A stretch of 64,000 nt of DNA from Bacillus canaveralius (GCF_002860125.1 NZ_PGVA01000014.1:218116-282115), one strand, 5' to 3'. Shown: positions 24,008 through 33,239, counted from the first letter of the stretch. The notes: generated from the letters alone by a model not told the origin. Numbers and translations: made by a program.

Positions 24008-25246
24008 TTGATTAAGAAATATACTTGCCAGAACGGTGTTCGAGTTGTCCTTGAAAATATACCGACCGTCCGTTCCGTCGCAATCGGCGTTTGGATTGGA
24101 ACAGGATCACGCAATGAGGTACCTGAAATTAACGGAGTTTCGCATTTTTTGGAGCATATGTTCTTTAAAGGAACAACAACGAGAACAGCCCGGGAAATCG
24201 CTGAATCTTTTGATAGCATTGGCGGCCAGGTAAATGCCTTCACATCGAAGGAATATACATGTTATTATGCAAAGGTTTTAGATACTCACTCCCAATTTGC
24301 CCTTGAAGTTCTTTCGGATATGTTTTTTAATTCGACATTTGTCGAAGACGAATTAGATAAGGAAAAAAACGTCGTTTTTGAAGAAATAAAAATGTATGAA
24401 GATACGCCTGATGACATCGTCCATGATCTGTTGAGCAAAGCGATTTTTGAAAAGCATTCCCTTGGTTATCCTATCCTTGGCACTGAAGAAACGCTTCAGT
24501 CCTTTACTGGAAATACACTTAGAGAATATATGCATAACACATACACACCGGAAAATGTTGTCGTTTCTATTGCAGGAAACATTTCTGAGTCCTTTATAAA
24601 AGAAGTGGAGAAATATTTCGGCAGCTATGAAGGCGGGCAACAACTGGCTTTGGACGAAACGCCCGTTTTCCATACAAACCATGTAACCCGAAAGAAAGAA
24701 ACCGAACAAGCCCATCTATGTGTCGGCTTTGAAGGCTTGAAGGTTGGCCATGACGACATGTACAGCTTGATTGTTTTAAACAATATCCTTGGGGGCAGCA
24801 TGAGCAGCCGCTTGTTCCAGGAAGTGCGTGAACAGCGGGGACTCGCTTATTCAGTCTTCTCTTATCACTCGGCCTACCAGGACAGTGGAATCGTAACGAT
24901 TTACGCCGGGACCGGGGCGAAACAGCTTGATGTGTTATCTGCAACAATCCAGGAAACATTAAGCAAACTTAAAGCTGAGGGTATTACCGATAGAGAATTG
25001 AATAACAGCAAAGAGCAGCTAAAAGGAAGCTTAATGCTCAGTCTCGAAAGCACGAACAGCCGGATGAGCAGAAACGGGAAAAATGAATTGCTGCTTGGCC
25101 GCCATCGCTCCCTGGATGAAATTGTTGAACAAATTGATCAAGTCAGCAAGCAGGGCGTGGATGAAATGGCCAAAAACATCTTTACGGATGATTATTCAAT
25201 TGCTTTGATCAGCCCTGATGGAGAGCTGCCAAAGCTTCCTGCATAA
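24008..25246 (+). CDS. mlpA: M16 family zinc metallopeptidase MlpA (YmxG)
   Basis: Insulysin/processing-peptidase-like metalloprotease, MlpA (YmxG) in B. subtilis. 412 residues. The inverted zinc motif HFLEH (about 49-53) with the downstream Glu in the ENELDKEKNVV-type helix (here EDELDKEKNVVFEEI) is complete, and the second half has the family GGSMSSRLFQEVREQRGLAYSV. I start at TTG 24008, eight bases after AGGAGG; the in-frame ATG at 23960 has no ribosome site and would add 16 residues absent from B. subtilis MlpA. Confidence 0.94.
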   Translation: MIKKYTCQNGVRVVLENIPTVRSVAIGVWIGTGSRNEVPEINGVSHFLEHMFFKGTTTRTAREIAESFDSIGGQVNAFTSKEYTCYYAKVLDTHSQFALEVLSDMFFNSTFVEDELDKEKNVVFEEIKMYEDTPDDIVHDLLSKAIFEKHSLGYPILGTEETLQSFTGNTLREYMHNTYTPENVVVSIAGNISESFIKEVEKYFGSYEGGQQLALDETPVFHTNHVTRKKETEQAHLCVGFEGLKVGHDDMYSLIVLNNILGGSMSSRLFQEVREQRGLAYSVFSYHSAYQDSGIVTIYAGTGAKQLDVLSATIQETLSKLKAEGITDRELNNSKEQLKGSLMLSLESTNSRMSRNGKNELLLGRHRSLDEIVEQIDQVSKQGVDEMAKNIFTDDYSIALISPDGELPKLPA

Positions 25247-25259
25247 TGACTTTAAATAC

Positions 25260-25289
25260 AGCCTGCCAAATATGGTATGGCTTTTTTTG
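25260..25289 (+). terminator. Intrinsic terminator after mlpA
   Basis: AGCC and CCA pair with TGG and GGCT around AATA with a small internal loop, followed by seven T residues. Confidence 0.75.
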
Positions 25290-25374
25290 TTTTAATTTAA
25301 GGACATTCCCCTAGTCTAAATCAGCGGTTTGGACGATACATATGTAAAAAATACTTTTTTGCGGGGGATTATAC

Positions 25375-25626
25375 ATGAAGCTGAGTGAATTGAGCGGCAA
25401 AGAGATTGTTGATGCAAAGCGTGCTGAAAGGCTTGGTGTCCTCGGGCAAACCGATCTGGAAATCAATGAAGCAACCGGACAAATAGAAGCATTGATTATT
25501 CCGACCGGGAAATGGTTTGGATTGCGGAAGCAGGGCGGGGAAGTCCGTGTTTCCTGGCGCCACATAAAAAAAATCGGAAATGACATGATAATTATCGATG
25601 TTCCCGAAGAGGATCAAAAACTGTAA
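25375..25626 (+). CDS. ymxH: YlmC/YmxH family PRC-barrel sporulation protein
   Basis: 83-residue PRC-barrel protein of the YlmC/YmxH sporulation family. Conserved features: MKLSELSGKEIVDAKRAERLG at positions 1-21 and a central IIPTGKWFGLRKQ strand. Related proteins are produced during sporulation, but their biochemical role is unknown. GGGGGA upstream of the ATG at 25375. Followed by an immediate terminator, so it is probably a one-gene unit. Confidence 0.85.
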   Translation: MKLSELSGKEIVDAKRAERLGVLGQTDLEINEATGQIEALIIPTGKWFGLRKQGGEVRVSWRHIKKIGNDMIIIDVPEEDQKL

Positions 25627-25653
25627 ACCGGCGCTTCTTAGGCCGGTTTTTTT
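25625..25653 (+). terminator. Intrinsic terminator after ymxH
   Basis: AAACCGGC (25625-25632) / GCCGGTTT (25642-25649) followed by T residues. It begins inside the ymxH stop codon. Confidence 0.9.
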
Positions 25654-25734
25654 ATATTTGCCGAAATGGTGATTTGCACAACTCTCCGCGCACTCGCAGC
25701 TATAAAGTGAAGTCCTCCTTTTTGCAGGAAAACT

Positions 25735-25763
25735 CACCGATTCCCTGTTTCTATCATAATATG
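25735..25763 (+). promoter_or_regulatory. Candidate sigma-K promoter of dpaAB
   Basis: CACC (25735-25738), 16-base spacer, CATAATATG (25755-25763). The sigma-K consensus is an AC-centred -35, about 16 bases, then CATA-N3-TA; only the last -10 base differs. dpaAB is transcribed by sigma-K in the B. subtilis mother cell, which supports the reading. The leader to dpaA would be about 170 bases. Confidence 0.5.
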
Positions 25764-25940
25764 TTGGAGTAGTTCAAAACCAAAAACTTTATCATAACAC
25801 CCGTAGCTATGACGAACGGGATTTTAACCAGTAGGTTGACGGTCGTTCTGGTCGGAAACGATTAGCGATTTTGAAAGCTATGCTGATGATCCCGGTAACA
25901 TGAGAAAAGTTTCATTCCATATAAGAAGGTGATTGTATTC

Positions 25941-26843
25941 ATGCTGACAGGAATGCAGATCGCAGTTATTGGCGGTGATGCCAGGCAGCTTGAGATTATC
26001 CGCAAGTTAACAGAACTGGATGCGAAGCTTTCATTAGTCGGATTTGAACAACTGGACCATGCCTTTACCGGAGCTATTAAGGAAAAAATGGAGGAAGTCG
26101 ATTTTACAGCAATCGACTCGATTATTTTGCCTGTTCCCGGAACGAGCCTAGACGGCCAGATTGAGACGATTTTTTCCAATGAGAAAGTGTTCATAACAAA
26201 AGAAATACTCTCAAAGACCCCGGCCCATTGCACGATCTATTCTGGAATCACGAATTCCTACTTAAATGAAATTACGAAGCAGGCCAACAGGCGCCTTGTC
26301 CAGCTTTTTGAACGGGATGATGTTGCAATTTACAATTCGATTCCGACCGTCGAAGGAACAATTATGATGGCGATCCAGCACACCGATTTTACCATTCACG
26401 GTTCAACGGTCGTTATTCTGGGATTAGGAAGAGTTGGGATGAGCGTGGCACGAACCTTTCATGCAATGGGGGCTAAGGTAGCCGTTGGAGCGAGAAAGAG
26501 CGAACATATCGCACGGATCACCGAAATGGGCTTAACCGCGTTCCACCTTGATGATATCAGTAATATCGTCACCGATGTCGATATTTGCATTAACACTATT
26601 CCATATTTAGTTGTCAGTGCATCAGTTATTTCAAAAATGCCCGTCCATACGCTGATTATTGATCTCGCCTCAAAACCAGGAGGAACAGATTTCCGCTATG
26701 CGGAAAAAAGAGGAATTAAAGCGCTGCTGGCACCGGGTCTACCCGGAATTGTCGCCCCAAAAACGGCAGGGCAAATTTTAGCTAACGTTCTTTCTCAGCT
26801 GCTTGGTGAATTTTTACTAAATCGAAAGGAGAAAGAAGTATGA
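25941..26843 (+). CDS. dpaA: Dipicolinate synthase subunit A
   Basis: SpoVFA, the NAD(P)H-binding subunit of dipicolinate synthase, which oxidises a dihydrodipicolinate-pathway intermediate to DPA in the mother cell. 300 residues with an N-terminal AVIGGDARQLEIIRKL segment and a Rossmann loop VILGLGRVGMSVART at about 150. The C-terminal LLAPGLPGIVAPKTAGQIL is highly conserved. ATG at 25941 has AGAAGGTG upstream; the GTG at 25929 overlaps that site. It overlaps dpaB by four bases (ATGA). Confidence 0.96.
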   Translation: MLTGMQIAVIGGDARQLEIIRKLTELDAKLSLVGFEQLDHAFTGAIKEKMEEVDFTAIDSIILPVPGTSLDGQIETIFSNEKVFITKEILSKTPAHCTIYSGITNSYLNEITKQANRRLVQLFERDDVAIYNSIPTVEGTIMMAIQHTDFTIHGSTVVILGLGRVGMSVARTFHAMGAKVAVGARKSEHIARITEMGLTAFHLDDISNIVTDVDICINTIPYLVVSASVISKMPVHTLIIDLASKPGGTDFRYAEKRGIKALLAPGLPGIVAPKTAGQILANVLSQLLGEFLLNRKEKEV

Positions 26844-27439
26844 GTTTAAAAGGAAAAAGAATCGGCTTTGGGTTAACAGGTTCACATTGCACATACGACG
26901 CCGTGTTTCCGGAAATTGAGAAACTTGTTAATCTGGGAGCTGAAGTGATTCCGGTCGTTACTTTCACCGTAAAAAATACGGAAACCCGGTTTGGAAGCGG
27001 GGAAGACTGGGTGCAAAGAATTGAAAATCTGACAGGCCAAGCTATTATCGATTCAATTGTTAAAGCTGAGCCGCTCGGCCCTAAACTGCCGCTTGATTGT
27101 ATGGTTATTGCCCCGTTAACCGGCAATTCAATGAGCAAGTTCGCCAATGCGATGACGGATTCCCCCGTCCTGATGGCTGCAAAAGCGACACTAAGGAACG
27201 GTAATCCTGTTGTACTGGGTATTTCAACAAACGATGCCCTCGGATTAAACGGGGTCAACCTGATGAGATTGATGGCAACGAAAAATATTTATTTTATTCC
27301 GTTTGGCCAGGACGATCCCGTGAAAAAACCGAATTCGATGGTGGCGCGAATGACGATGCTTGAAGAAACAATTGTTGCGGCAGTGAACGGTACCCAGCTC
27401 CAGCCTGTTATAGTAGAAAGATATAAAGATGCCAATTAA
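26840..27439 (+). CDS. dpaB: Dipicolinate synthase subunit B
   Basis: SpoVFB, the flavoprotein-like subunit of dipicolinate synthase. 199 residues with GFGLTGSHCTYDAVFPEIE and MVIAPLTGNSMSKFANAMTD, matching the flavin-binding fold of the HFCD family. The gene is uninterrupted here. Start overlaps dpaA and has AAAGGAGAAAG upstream. DPA made here enters the spore core through SpoVA, encoded elsewhere. Confidence 0.96.
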   Translation: MSLKGKRIGFGLTGSHCTYDAVFPEIEKLVNLGAEVIPVVTFTVKNTETRFGSGEDWVQRIENLTGQAIIDSIVKAEPLGPKLPLDCMVIAPLTGNSMSKFANAMTDSPVLMAAKATLRNGNPVVLGISTNDALGLNGVNLMRLMATKNIYFIPFGQDDPVKKPNSMVARMTMLEETIVAAVNGTQLQPVIVERYKDAN

Positions 27440-27625
27440 CAGAACCCTTTTCCGGAACTTGAGGCAAAAAGTTTATTCCTTTAATGAACGAATATGTTAA
27501 AATAAATGATATTATGGGGATGGAGTATCGGTGTTGCACACCAAATTGCTTACATTCCCAAAACTTCTCATATTTTTTTATTATAAGATAAAACTGCTGA
27601 TTTTATACCGGAAGGGGAATTATAG

Positions 27626-28684
27626 ATGGGACAGACTCATGGATTGCATATTGCTGTGGTCGGAGCAACAGGCGCTGTCGGCCAGCAAATGATTAAAACT
27701 TTAGAAAATCGCAAATTTCCGATTTCAAAAATAAGCTTGCTATCTTCACCGCGATCTGCCGGCTCAAAGGTTATATTTAACGGTGAGGAAGTGATCGTCC
27801 AGGAAGCGAAGCCTGAAAGCTTTGAAGGGGTGGACATCGCCTTGTTCAGCGCCGGTGGAAGTGTTTCAAAACAGCTCGCTCCTGAAGCAGCCAAAAGGGG
27901 CGCAATTGTTATCGATAATACGAGTGCTTTTCGCATGGATCCAAATGTTCCACTCGTAGTTCCAGAGGTAAATGAAGATGACCTGCACCAGCATAACGGA
28001 ATCATTGCCAACCCAAATTGCTCAACGATTCAGATGGTTGTTGCACTCGAACCGGTTCGCCAAAAATACGGCTTAAAGAAAGTGATCGTCTCCACATATC
28101 AGGCCGTGTCAGGTTCAGGCGCTGCTGCTGTCGAGGAACTCTATGAACAAACGCGCGCGATTATTAACAATGAACCATTTGAACCAAAACTTTTACCGGT
28201 AAAATCAGATAAAAAGCATTACCAGATTGCATTTAACGCGATTCCGCAAATCGATACATTCCAGGACAACGGCTTTACTTACGAAGAAATGAAAATGATC
28301 AACGAAACAAAGAAAATCATGCATTTGCCTGAGCTCCAGGTTGCCGCAACTTGTGTCCGCCTGCCCGTTGCCACCGGTCATTCCGAGTCGGTGTATATCG
28401 AGGTGGAAAACAGCGGTTTAACTGCGGAAGAATTAAAGGCCATACTTAAAGAAGCACCTGGCATTACGCTTCAGGATGATCCGGACAATCAAATCTATCC
28501 TATGCCCGCTGACTGCGTCGGCAAAAATGATGTGTTTGTCGGACGCATTCGCCAGGATCTTGACGAAACAAACGGTTTCCACCTCTGGGTTGTTTCCGAT
28601 AACCTATTAAAAGGTGCGGCATGGAATTCTGTCCAGATTGCCGAAAGCTTAATCAAGCTTGGACTTGTTAAAGAGGTCAAGTAA
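27626..28684 (+). CDS. asd: Aspartate-semialdehyde dehydrogenase
   Basis: Reduces aspartyl phosphate to aspartate semialdehyde with NADPH, the branch point to lysine/DAP/DPA and to threonine/methionine. 352 residues with Rossmann loop [10 protein letters not shown], catalytic cysteine in [10 protein letters not shown] (about 132) and the later His in [11 protein letters not shown]. Strong AAGGGG site upstream. The 186-base leader contains GGTGT-TGC-ACACC and a larger imperfect stem ending in CATTCCC, with no known riboswitch that I recognise. Confidence 0.96.
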   Translation: MGQTHGLHIAVVGATGAVGQQMIKTLENRKFPISKISLLSSPRSAGSKVIFNGEEVIVQEAKPESFEGVDIALFSAGGSVSKQLAPEAAKRGAIVIDNTSAFRMDPNVPLVVPEVNEDDLHQHNGIIANPNCSTIQMVVALEPVRQKYGLKKVIVSTYQAVSGSGAAAVEELYEQTRAIINNEPFEPKLLPVKSDKKHYQIAFNAIPQIDTFQDNGFTYEEMKMINETKKIMHLPELQVAATCVRLPVATGHSESVYIEVENSGLTAEELKAILKEAPGITLQDDPDNQIYPMPADCVGKNDVFVGRIRQDLDETNGFHLWVVSDNLLKGAAWNSVQIAESLIKLGLVKEVK

Positions 28685-28702
28685 TCTCATTATCTAAGAA
28701 AT

Positions 28703-28816
28703 GCGCAAGCGCCTTGGTCAGCCCCGACAAGCGCTGGAGGGCCTGTCGGTGAAGTTGCTCTATGACTTCATCGGCAGGACTGAAGTGACTCGAGGGGCTA
28801 GGCGCTGGAGCTGGAC
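28703..28816 (+). repeat. Structured intergenic repeat between asd and dapG
   Basis: GC-richer than its surroundings and largely self-complementary: AGCGCCT and AGCCCC near the left end pair with GGGGCT and AGGCGCT near the right; CCGACA pairs with TGTCGG; ACTTCA pairs with TGAAGT. This cruciform layout and wording match an intergenic repeat I recall from many Bacillus-group genomes. It contains no ORF. Confidence 0.75.
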
Positions 28817-28857
28817 AAAAAAGAAGAATGAGTCAGATAAATTTTAGAGGTGTTACG

Positions 28858-30102
28858 ATGAAGATAATCGTTCAAAAATTTGGAGGCACTTCTGTCAGGG
28901 ATAAACAAAGCCGGGAAAGCGCAATCCGGCATATTAAAAAAGCCATTTCAGACGGATATAAGGCGGTTGTAGTCGTGTCTGCCATGGGCAGGAGCGGGGA
29001 CCCTTATGCAACCGATACGCTTTTGTCATTAATTTCCGGAAATGCGAGCAAAGTCAGTAAACGGGAGCAAGACCTGCTTTTATCCGTCGGTGAAACGATT
29101 TCAAGTGTCGTGTTTACCAATATGCTGATCGAAAACGGCATAAAGGCAGTTGCGTTAACCGGGGCGCAGGCAGGCTTCAGAACAAACAATGACCATACAA
29201 GCGCAAAAATTGTTGAAATGAAATGCGACAGGCTTATAAAAGAGCTTGAACTTCATGATGCCGTTGTCGTCGCAGGATTCCAGGGCTCTGCGAAAAATGG
29301 TGACATCACAACAATCGGCCGCGGCGGAAGCGATACATCCGCAGCAGCATTGGGGTCTGCTCTTGAGGCGGAGTGGATTGATATTTTTACGGATGTAGAA
29401 GGGATTATGACGGCAGACCCACGGATTGCCGCAAATGCACGGCCGTTATCTGTCGTAACATACAATGAGGTCTGCAATATGGCCTACCAGGGGGCAAAGG
29501 TGATTCACCCGCGCGCTGTTGAGATTGCGATGCAGGCGAAAGTGCCGATCCGGATCCGCTCCACCTACACCGATAATCCCGGAACGCTTGTGACGTCGAT
29601 TAACAAACAGAACAGAGGCAGTGATATTAAGGAGCGCCCTGTCACAGGCATTGCCCATGTTTCAAATGTTACACAAATTAAAGTGTATGCCAAAAAAAAT
29701 CAGTACAATTTACAGGCTGAAGTTTTCAAAGCGATGGCAAATGAAAAGATCAGCGTCGATTTAATCAATATATCACCAAACGGTGTCGTCTATACTGTTA
29801 CAGATGAAGTGACCGACCATGCAATCAATGTGCTGGAAAACCTCGGCCATGAGCCTGCTGTCGAGCGGAACTGTGCAAAGGTGTCCGTTGTTGGCGCAGG
29901 AATGGCAGGAGTTCCCGGGGTTGCTGCGAAAATTGTTACGGCCCTATCAGAAAAAGGGATCAGAATTTTACAATCTGCTGACAGCCATACAACCATTTGG
30001 GTCCTGGTTAAGCAAGAAGACCTTGTAAATGCAGTAAACGCTCTCCATGATGCTTTTCAACTTGAATCGGAAGCATTGGAGTTTGAAAGAACAGATATAT
30101 AA
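28858..30102 (+). CDS. dapG: Aspartokinase I (DAP-sensitive type)
   Basis: Phosphorylates aspartate, first step to DAP, lysine and DPA. 414 residues: N-terminal kinase domain with KFGGTSVRD and GRGGSDTSAAAL, then two ACT domains from about 265 for allosteric control. In B. subtilis DapG is inhibited by meso-DAP rather than lysine; the adjacent asd and dapA support this orthology. ATG at 28858 has TAGAGGTG upstream; an ATG 30 bases earlier has none. Confidence 0.95.
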   Translation: MKIIVQKFGGTSVRDKQSRESAIRHIKKAISDGYKAVVVVSAMGRSGDPYATDTLLSLISGNASKVSKREQDLLLSVGETISSVVFTNMLIENGIKAVALTGAQAGFRTNNDHTSAKIVEMKCDRLIKELELHDAVVVAGFQGSAKNGDITTIGRGGSDTSAAALGSALEAEWIDIFTDVEGIMTADPRIAANARPLSVVTYNEVCNMAYQGAKVIHPRAVEIAMQAKVPIRIRSTYTDNPGTLVTSINKQNRGSDIKERPVTGIAHVSNVTQIKVYAKKNQYNLQAEVFKAMANEKISVDLINISPNGVVYTVTDEVTDHAINVLENLGHEPAVERNCAKVSVVGAGMAGVPGVAAKIVTALSEKGIRILQSADSHTTIWVLVKQEDLVNAVNALHDAFQLESEALEFERTDI

Positions 30103-30123
30103 GAGGTATGAAGGAGTGGAATT

Positions 30124-30996
30124 ATGGTTCTTTTCGGCAGAGTTTCAACGGCTATGGTAACGCCTTTTGATAAAAAAGGGCATGTTGATTTTGCAAAAAC
30201 GACCCAGCTCGTCAATTATTTAATTGATCACGGGACCGAATCGCTTGTTGTTGCAGGGACAACCGGTGAATCGCCGACCCTTTCTAAAGAGGAAAAGCTG
30301 GCTCTTTTCCAGCATGTTGTCAAAGCGGTCGATAAAAGAATTCCGGTGATTGCCGGAACTGGCAGCAATGATACTTATGCATCCATTGAATTAACAAAAA
30401 AAGCGGAACAGCTCGGTGTCGACGCTATTATGGTTGTTGCCCCATATTACAATAAACCCAACCAGGAAGGGCTTTATCAGCATTTCAAAGCGATTGCCGA
30501 GAGCACAAAGCTTCCGGTTATGGTCTATAATATTCCCGGCAGAGCTTCAGTCAATATTGCGCCGGAAACGGTCGTTCGCCTGTCGCAAATTGCGAATATC
30601 GCCGCTGTGAAGGAAGCAAGCGGAGATCTAAATGCGATGACCCATATCATTGCGAATACGGACGATGACTTTTTGCTTTACAGCGGCGACGACGGCTTGA
30701 CGCTTCCTGTCCTGGCAATTGGCGGTGCAGGCGTTGTCTCTGTTGCATCTCATGTGATCGGTAATGAAATGCAGGAGATGGTCCGTGCTCACTTTTCTGG
30801 AAATTTTGCTCAAGCAGCAAAGCTTCATCAAACGATCCTGCCCGTTATGCAAGGATTATTTACATCGCCAAGCCCAGTGCCTGTAAAAACGGCGCTCCAG
30901 CTCGAAGGGCTTGACGTTGGTTCTGTCCGCTTGCCGCTCGTCCCGCTTTCGGAACAAGAACGGACGACATTAGCAAACCTATTAAAGACAATTTAA
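30124..30996 (+). CDS. dapA: 4-hydroxy-tetrahydrodipicolinate synthase
   Basis: Condenses pyruvate with aspartate semialdehyde, feeding DAP/lysine and, in sporulation, DPA. 290 residues, TIM barrel. Visible: AGTTGESPTLSKEEK, catalytic Tyr in MVYNIPGR, Schiff-base Lys in VKEASGD at about 163. Ribosome site AAGGAGTG. Co-directional and close to dapG; a terminator follows. Confidence 0.97.
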   Translation: MVLFGRVSTAMVTPFDKKGHVDFAKTTQLVNYLIDHGTESLVVAGTTGESPTLSKEEKLALFQHVVKAVDKRIPVIAGTGSNDTYASIELTKKAEQLGVDAIMVVAPYYNKPNQEGLYQHFKAIAESTKLPVMVYNIPGRASVNIAPETVVRLSQIANIAAVKEASGDLNAMTHIIANTDDDFLLYSGDDGLTLPVLAIGGAGVVSVASHVIGNEMQEMVRAHFSGNFAQAAKLHQTILPVMQGLFTSPSPVPVKTALQLEGLDVGSVRLPLVPLSEQERTTLANLLKTI

Positions 30997-31011
30997 AGCA
31001 ATATAACACGC

Positions 31012-31051
31012 AAAACAGCCTAGCCAATGGAATTGGCATGGCTGTTTTTTT
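31012..31051 (+). terminator. Intrinsic terminator after dapA
   Basis: AAACAGCC and GCCAAT pair with ATTGGC and GGCTGTTT around GGA with a small internal loop, then a T-run. Confidence 0.9.
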
Positions 31052-31111
31052 GGAGTACGAATGTGTAATAACCTGCTTGTTTTTTGAATTCTGATCAAAT
31101 TTTTAAAATAT

Positions 31112-31284
31112 ATCGTCGACTTCCCCGTTTTCATCGTCAACATTTAAAATATATCGTCAACTTCCCCGTTCTTATCGTCGACTATTAACTATATCGTCAA
31201 CATCCCCGTTCTTATCGTCGACTTCCCCGTTTTCATCGTCAACATTTTAAATATATCGTCAACCTTCACGGATTTATCGTCAAC
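31112..31284 (+). repeat. Nine-copy ATCGTC(A/G)AC array before rnjB
   Basis: Nine direct copies of ATCGTCRAC begin at 31112, 31133, 31153, 31174, 31193, 31214, 31235, 31255 and 31276, so spacing is 19-21 bases. The inter-box sequences mostly alternate between TTCCCCGTTYTT-like and AT-rich ATTTAAAATAT-like words, giving a higher-order unit of about 41 bases. An inverted partial copy (GTTCGACGAT) is at 31312-31321. The array lies in the 440-base gap between dapA and rnjB, upstream of the rnjB promoter. Confidence 0.9.
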
Positions 31285-31359
31285 TTTACTTAATATCGAT
31301 TATTTAACATGGTTCGACGATATTCGCATTCGTCTGGAGAAGGCGAGCCAACAATATGG

Positions 31360-31389
31360 TTGTAAACAATTTCTGTCATCAAGTATAAT
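31360..31389 (+). promoter_or_regulatory. Sigma-A promoter of rnjB
   Basis: TTGTAA (31360-31365), 18-base spacer, TATAAT (31384-31389). Located about 50 bases before the rnjB start and 75 bases after the last ATCGTCAAC box. Confidence 0.65.
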
Positions 31390-31438
31390 TGTTGTAACTG
31401 ATTTTTTGATCGGCGAAAACAACATAGGAGGAACTTAC

Positions 31439-33112
31439 GTGAGTATGACAAGAAATGAAAGTATTAAGCTGATTGCCCTGGGGGGAGTAGGCGAGATGGG
31501 CAAAAATATGTACGTCGCAGAGGTGGATGACGACATATTTGTCATTGACGCAGGCTTGATGTTCCCGGAGAATGAAATGCTTGGAATCGATATTGTGATT
31601 CCTGATTTTTCATATTTACTGGAAAACAAATCAAGAGTGAAGGCGATTTTGCTGACTCATGGCCATGAGGACCATATTGGCGCCTTGACATATGTACTGC
31701 GCAATCTCGATGTACCTGTGTACGGAACAAAGCTTACCATCGCCTTGGCACAGGCAAAACTTAGAGAGCAAGAATTTAACGGAACAGCAGACTTTAGAGA
31801 AATCAATTCCGATTCCCGTCTAAACTTTGACCGGGCGGCGGTGACCTTTTTCAGGACAAACCACAGCATTCCTGACTCAGTCGGAATTTGCATCGATACT
31901 TCCGATGGCGCTATCGTTTTTACTGGCGATTTTAAATTTGATCAGGCAGCAACCGATCTATATAAACCGGAAATCGGCAGAATGGCCAGTATTGGTGAAA
32001 AAGGGGTTTTATGTTTGCTGTCCGACAGTACCGAAGCAGAAAGGCCTGGTTACACCATTTCTGAGTCCGTTGTAACCAAGGAAATGTCCACGGCATTCTA
32101 TAATGCTCCAGGCCGGATTATTGCGGCATGCTTTGCCTCTGACTTAAACCGTATTCAGCATATCTTTAATGCGGCAGCCGAAAACGGCCGAAAGGTAGCA
32201 GTTGTCGGGAAAAGCCTGCAGCGTGTCTATGACATTGCCCTGCAACTGGGCTATATTGAGGTTGATGAAGGTTTAATTATTCCAATCGGCGCCATCGATC
32301 AATATGCGGATAAAGACGTCGTTGTTTTGACTACGGGAGAGCAGGGGGAACCGATCGAGGCTTTGCAAAAAATGGCCAAGCAAGACCATAAACAGGTAAA
32401 TATCCAGAATGGTGATACCGTGATTTTTGCAGCGTCTCCTTTGAAAGGAAGCGAACTGTTTATTCATAAAACGATTGATATGCTGTACCGCGCCGGAGCG
32501 CACGTCGTGTCCGGAAAATCGATCACTCAGGTTCCGAGCCATGGCAGCCAGGAAGAACTTAAATTTATGATTAATTTAATGAAACCGAAATATTTCATTC
32601 CTGTTCATGGCGAATACCGGATGCTAAAAGCCCACGCCCGGGTTGCCAAAGAATGCGGGATTCCGGATGATCACACAATTATCGCTGAAAAAGGGGATGT
32701 ATTCGAGATTAAACAAGGCCAGTTGAAAGCGGGCGGCCGCGTTACAGCCGGAAACGTATTAATTGATGGCAGCGGTGTCGGCGATGTTGGCAATATCGTC
32801 CTTCGTGACCGGAGGCTTTTATCCCAGGACGGTATCCTGCTTGTTGTGGTGACATTAAGCAAAGGTACACGAAAAATTGTTGCAGGGCCTGAAATCATCT
32901 CACGCGGGTTTGTCTACGTGCGCGAATCGGAAAAGTTGATGGAAGACTCAACAGATTTAGTCCGCCAGATTGTCGAAAAGAATATCTCGAAATCTTCCTT
33001 CGATTGGACAAGTTTAAAACAAGATATGAGAGATTCACTAAATCAATATTTATATGAGAAAACAAAACGGAGACCGATGATTTTGCCGATCATCATGGAA
33101 GTCTACAGTTGA
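31439..33112 (+). CDS. rnjB: Ribonuclease J2
   Basis: Metallo-beta-lactamase/beta-CASP ribonuclease of the RNase J family, by synteny RnjB, partner of RNase J1. 557 residues: lactamase core with LLTHGHEDHIGAL (about 73-85), beta-CASP insert, KPKYFIPVHGEYRM and a C-terminal domain. The zinc motif HGHEDH is complete, unlike B. subtilis RnjB, which I recall as HGHDEN, so this copy may be catalytically competent. GTG at 31439 lies seven bases after AGGAGG; the ATG at 31445 is the alternative. Confidence 0.93.
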   Translation: MSMTRNESIKLIALGGVGEMGKNMYVAEVDDDIFVIDAGLMFPENEMLGIDIVIPDFSYLLENKSRVKAILLTHGHEDHIGALTYVLRNLDVPVYGTKLTIALAQAKLREQEFNGTADFREINSDSRLNFDRAAVTFFRTNHSIPDSVGICIDTSDGAIVFTGDFKFDQAATDLYKPEIGRMASIGEKGVLCLLSDSTEAERPGYTISESVVTKEMSTAFYNAPGRIIAACFASDLNRIQHIFNAAAENGRKVAVVGKSLQRVYDIALQLGYIEVDEGLIIPIGAIDQYADKDVVVLTTGEQGEPIEALQKMAKQDHKQVNIQNGDTVIFAASPLKGSELFIHKTIDMLYRAGAHVVSGKSITQVPSHGSQEELKFMINLMKPKYFIPVHGEYRMLKAHARVAKECGIPDDHTIIAEKGDVFEIKQGQLKAGGRVTAGNVLIDGSGVGDVGNIVLRDRRLLSQDGILLVVVTLSKGTRKIVAGPEIISRGFVYVRESEKLMEDSTDLVRQIVEKNISKSSFDWTSLKQDMRDSLNQYLYEKTKRRPMILPIIMEVYS

Positions 33113-33148
33113 AAACAGGTATGGCCATCTGGCCGTACCTGTTTTTTT
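33112..33148 (+). terminator. Intrinsic terminator after rnjB
   Basis: AAACAGGTA / TACCTGTTT with an inner TGGCC/GGCCG-type pairing, then a T-run. Starts at the rnjB stop. Confidence 0.9.
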
Positions 33149-33239
33149 GCCTTTGACCGGATTATTTTTTATAACCATAGAATGAAAACTCTGCCAAAGA
33201 TCATACTAACAGTATTATTTCTTGAAGGGAGAACAGGAT

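Noticed and set aside
27440..27625. Lysine riboswitch or T-box before asd
   Set aside because: Only short imperfect stems seen; no lysine-riboswitch core or T-box sequence.
31112..31284. CRISPR-like array
   Set aside because: Repeats are only 9 bases, spacers are 10-12 bases and themselves repeated, and no cas genes are present.
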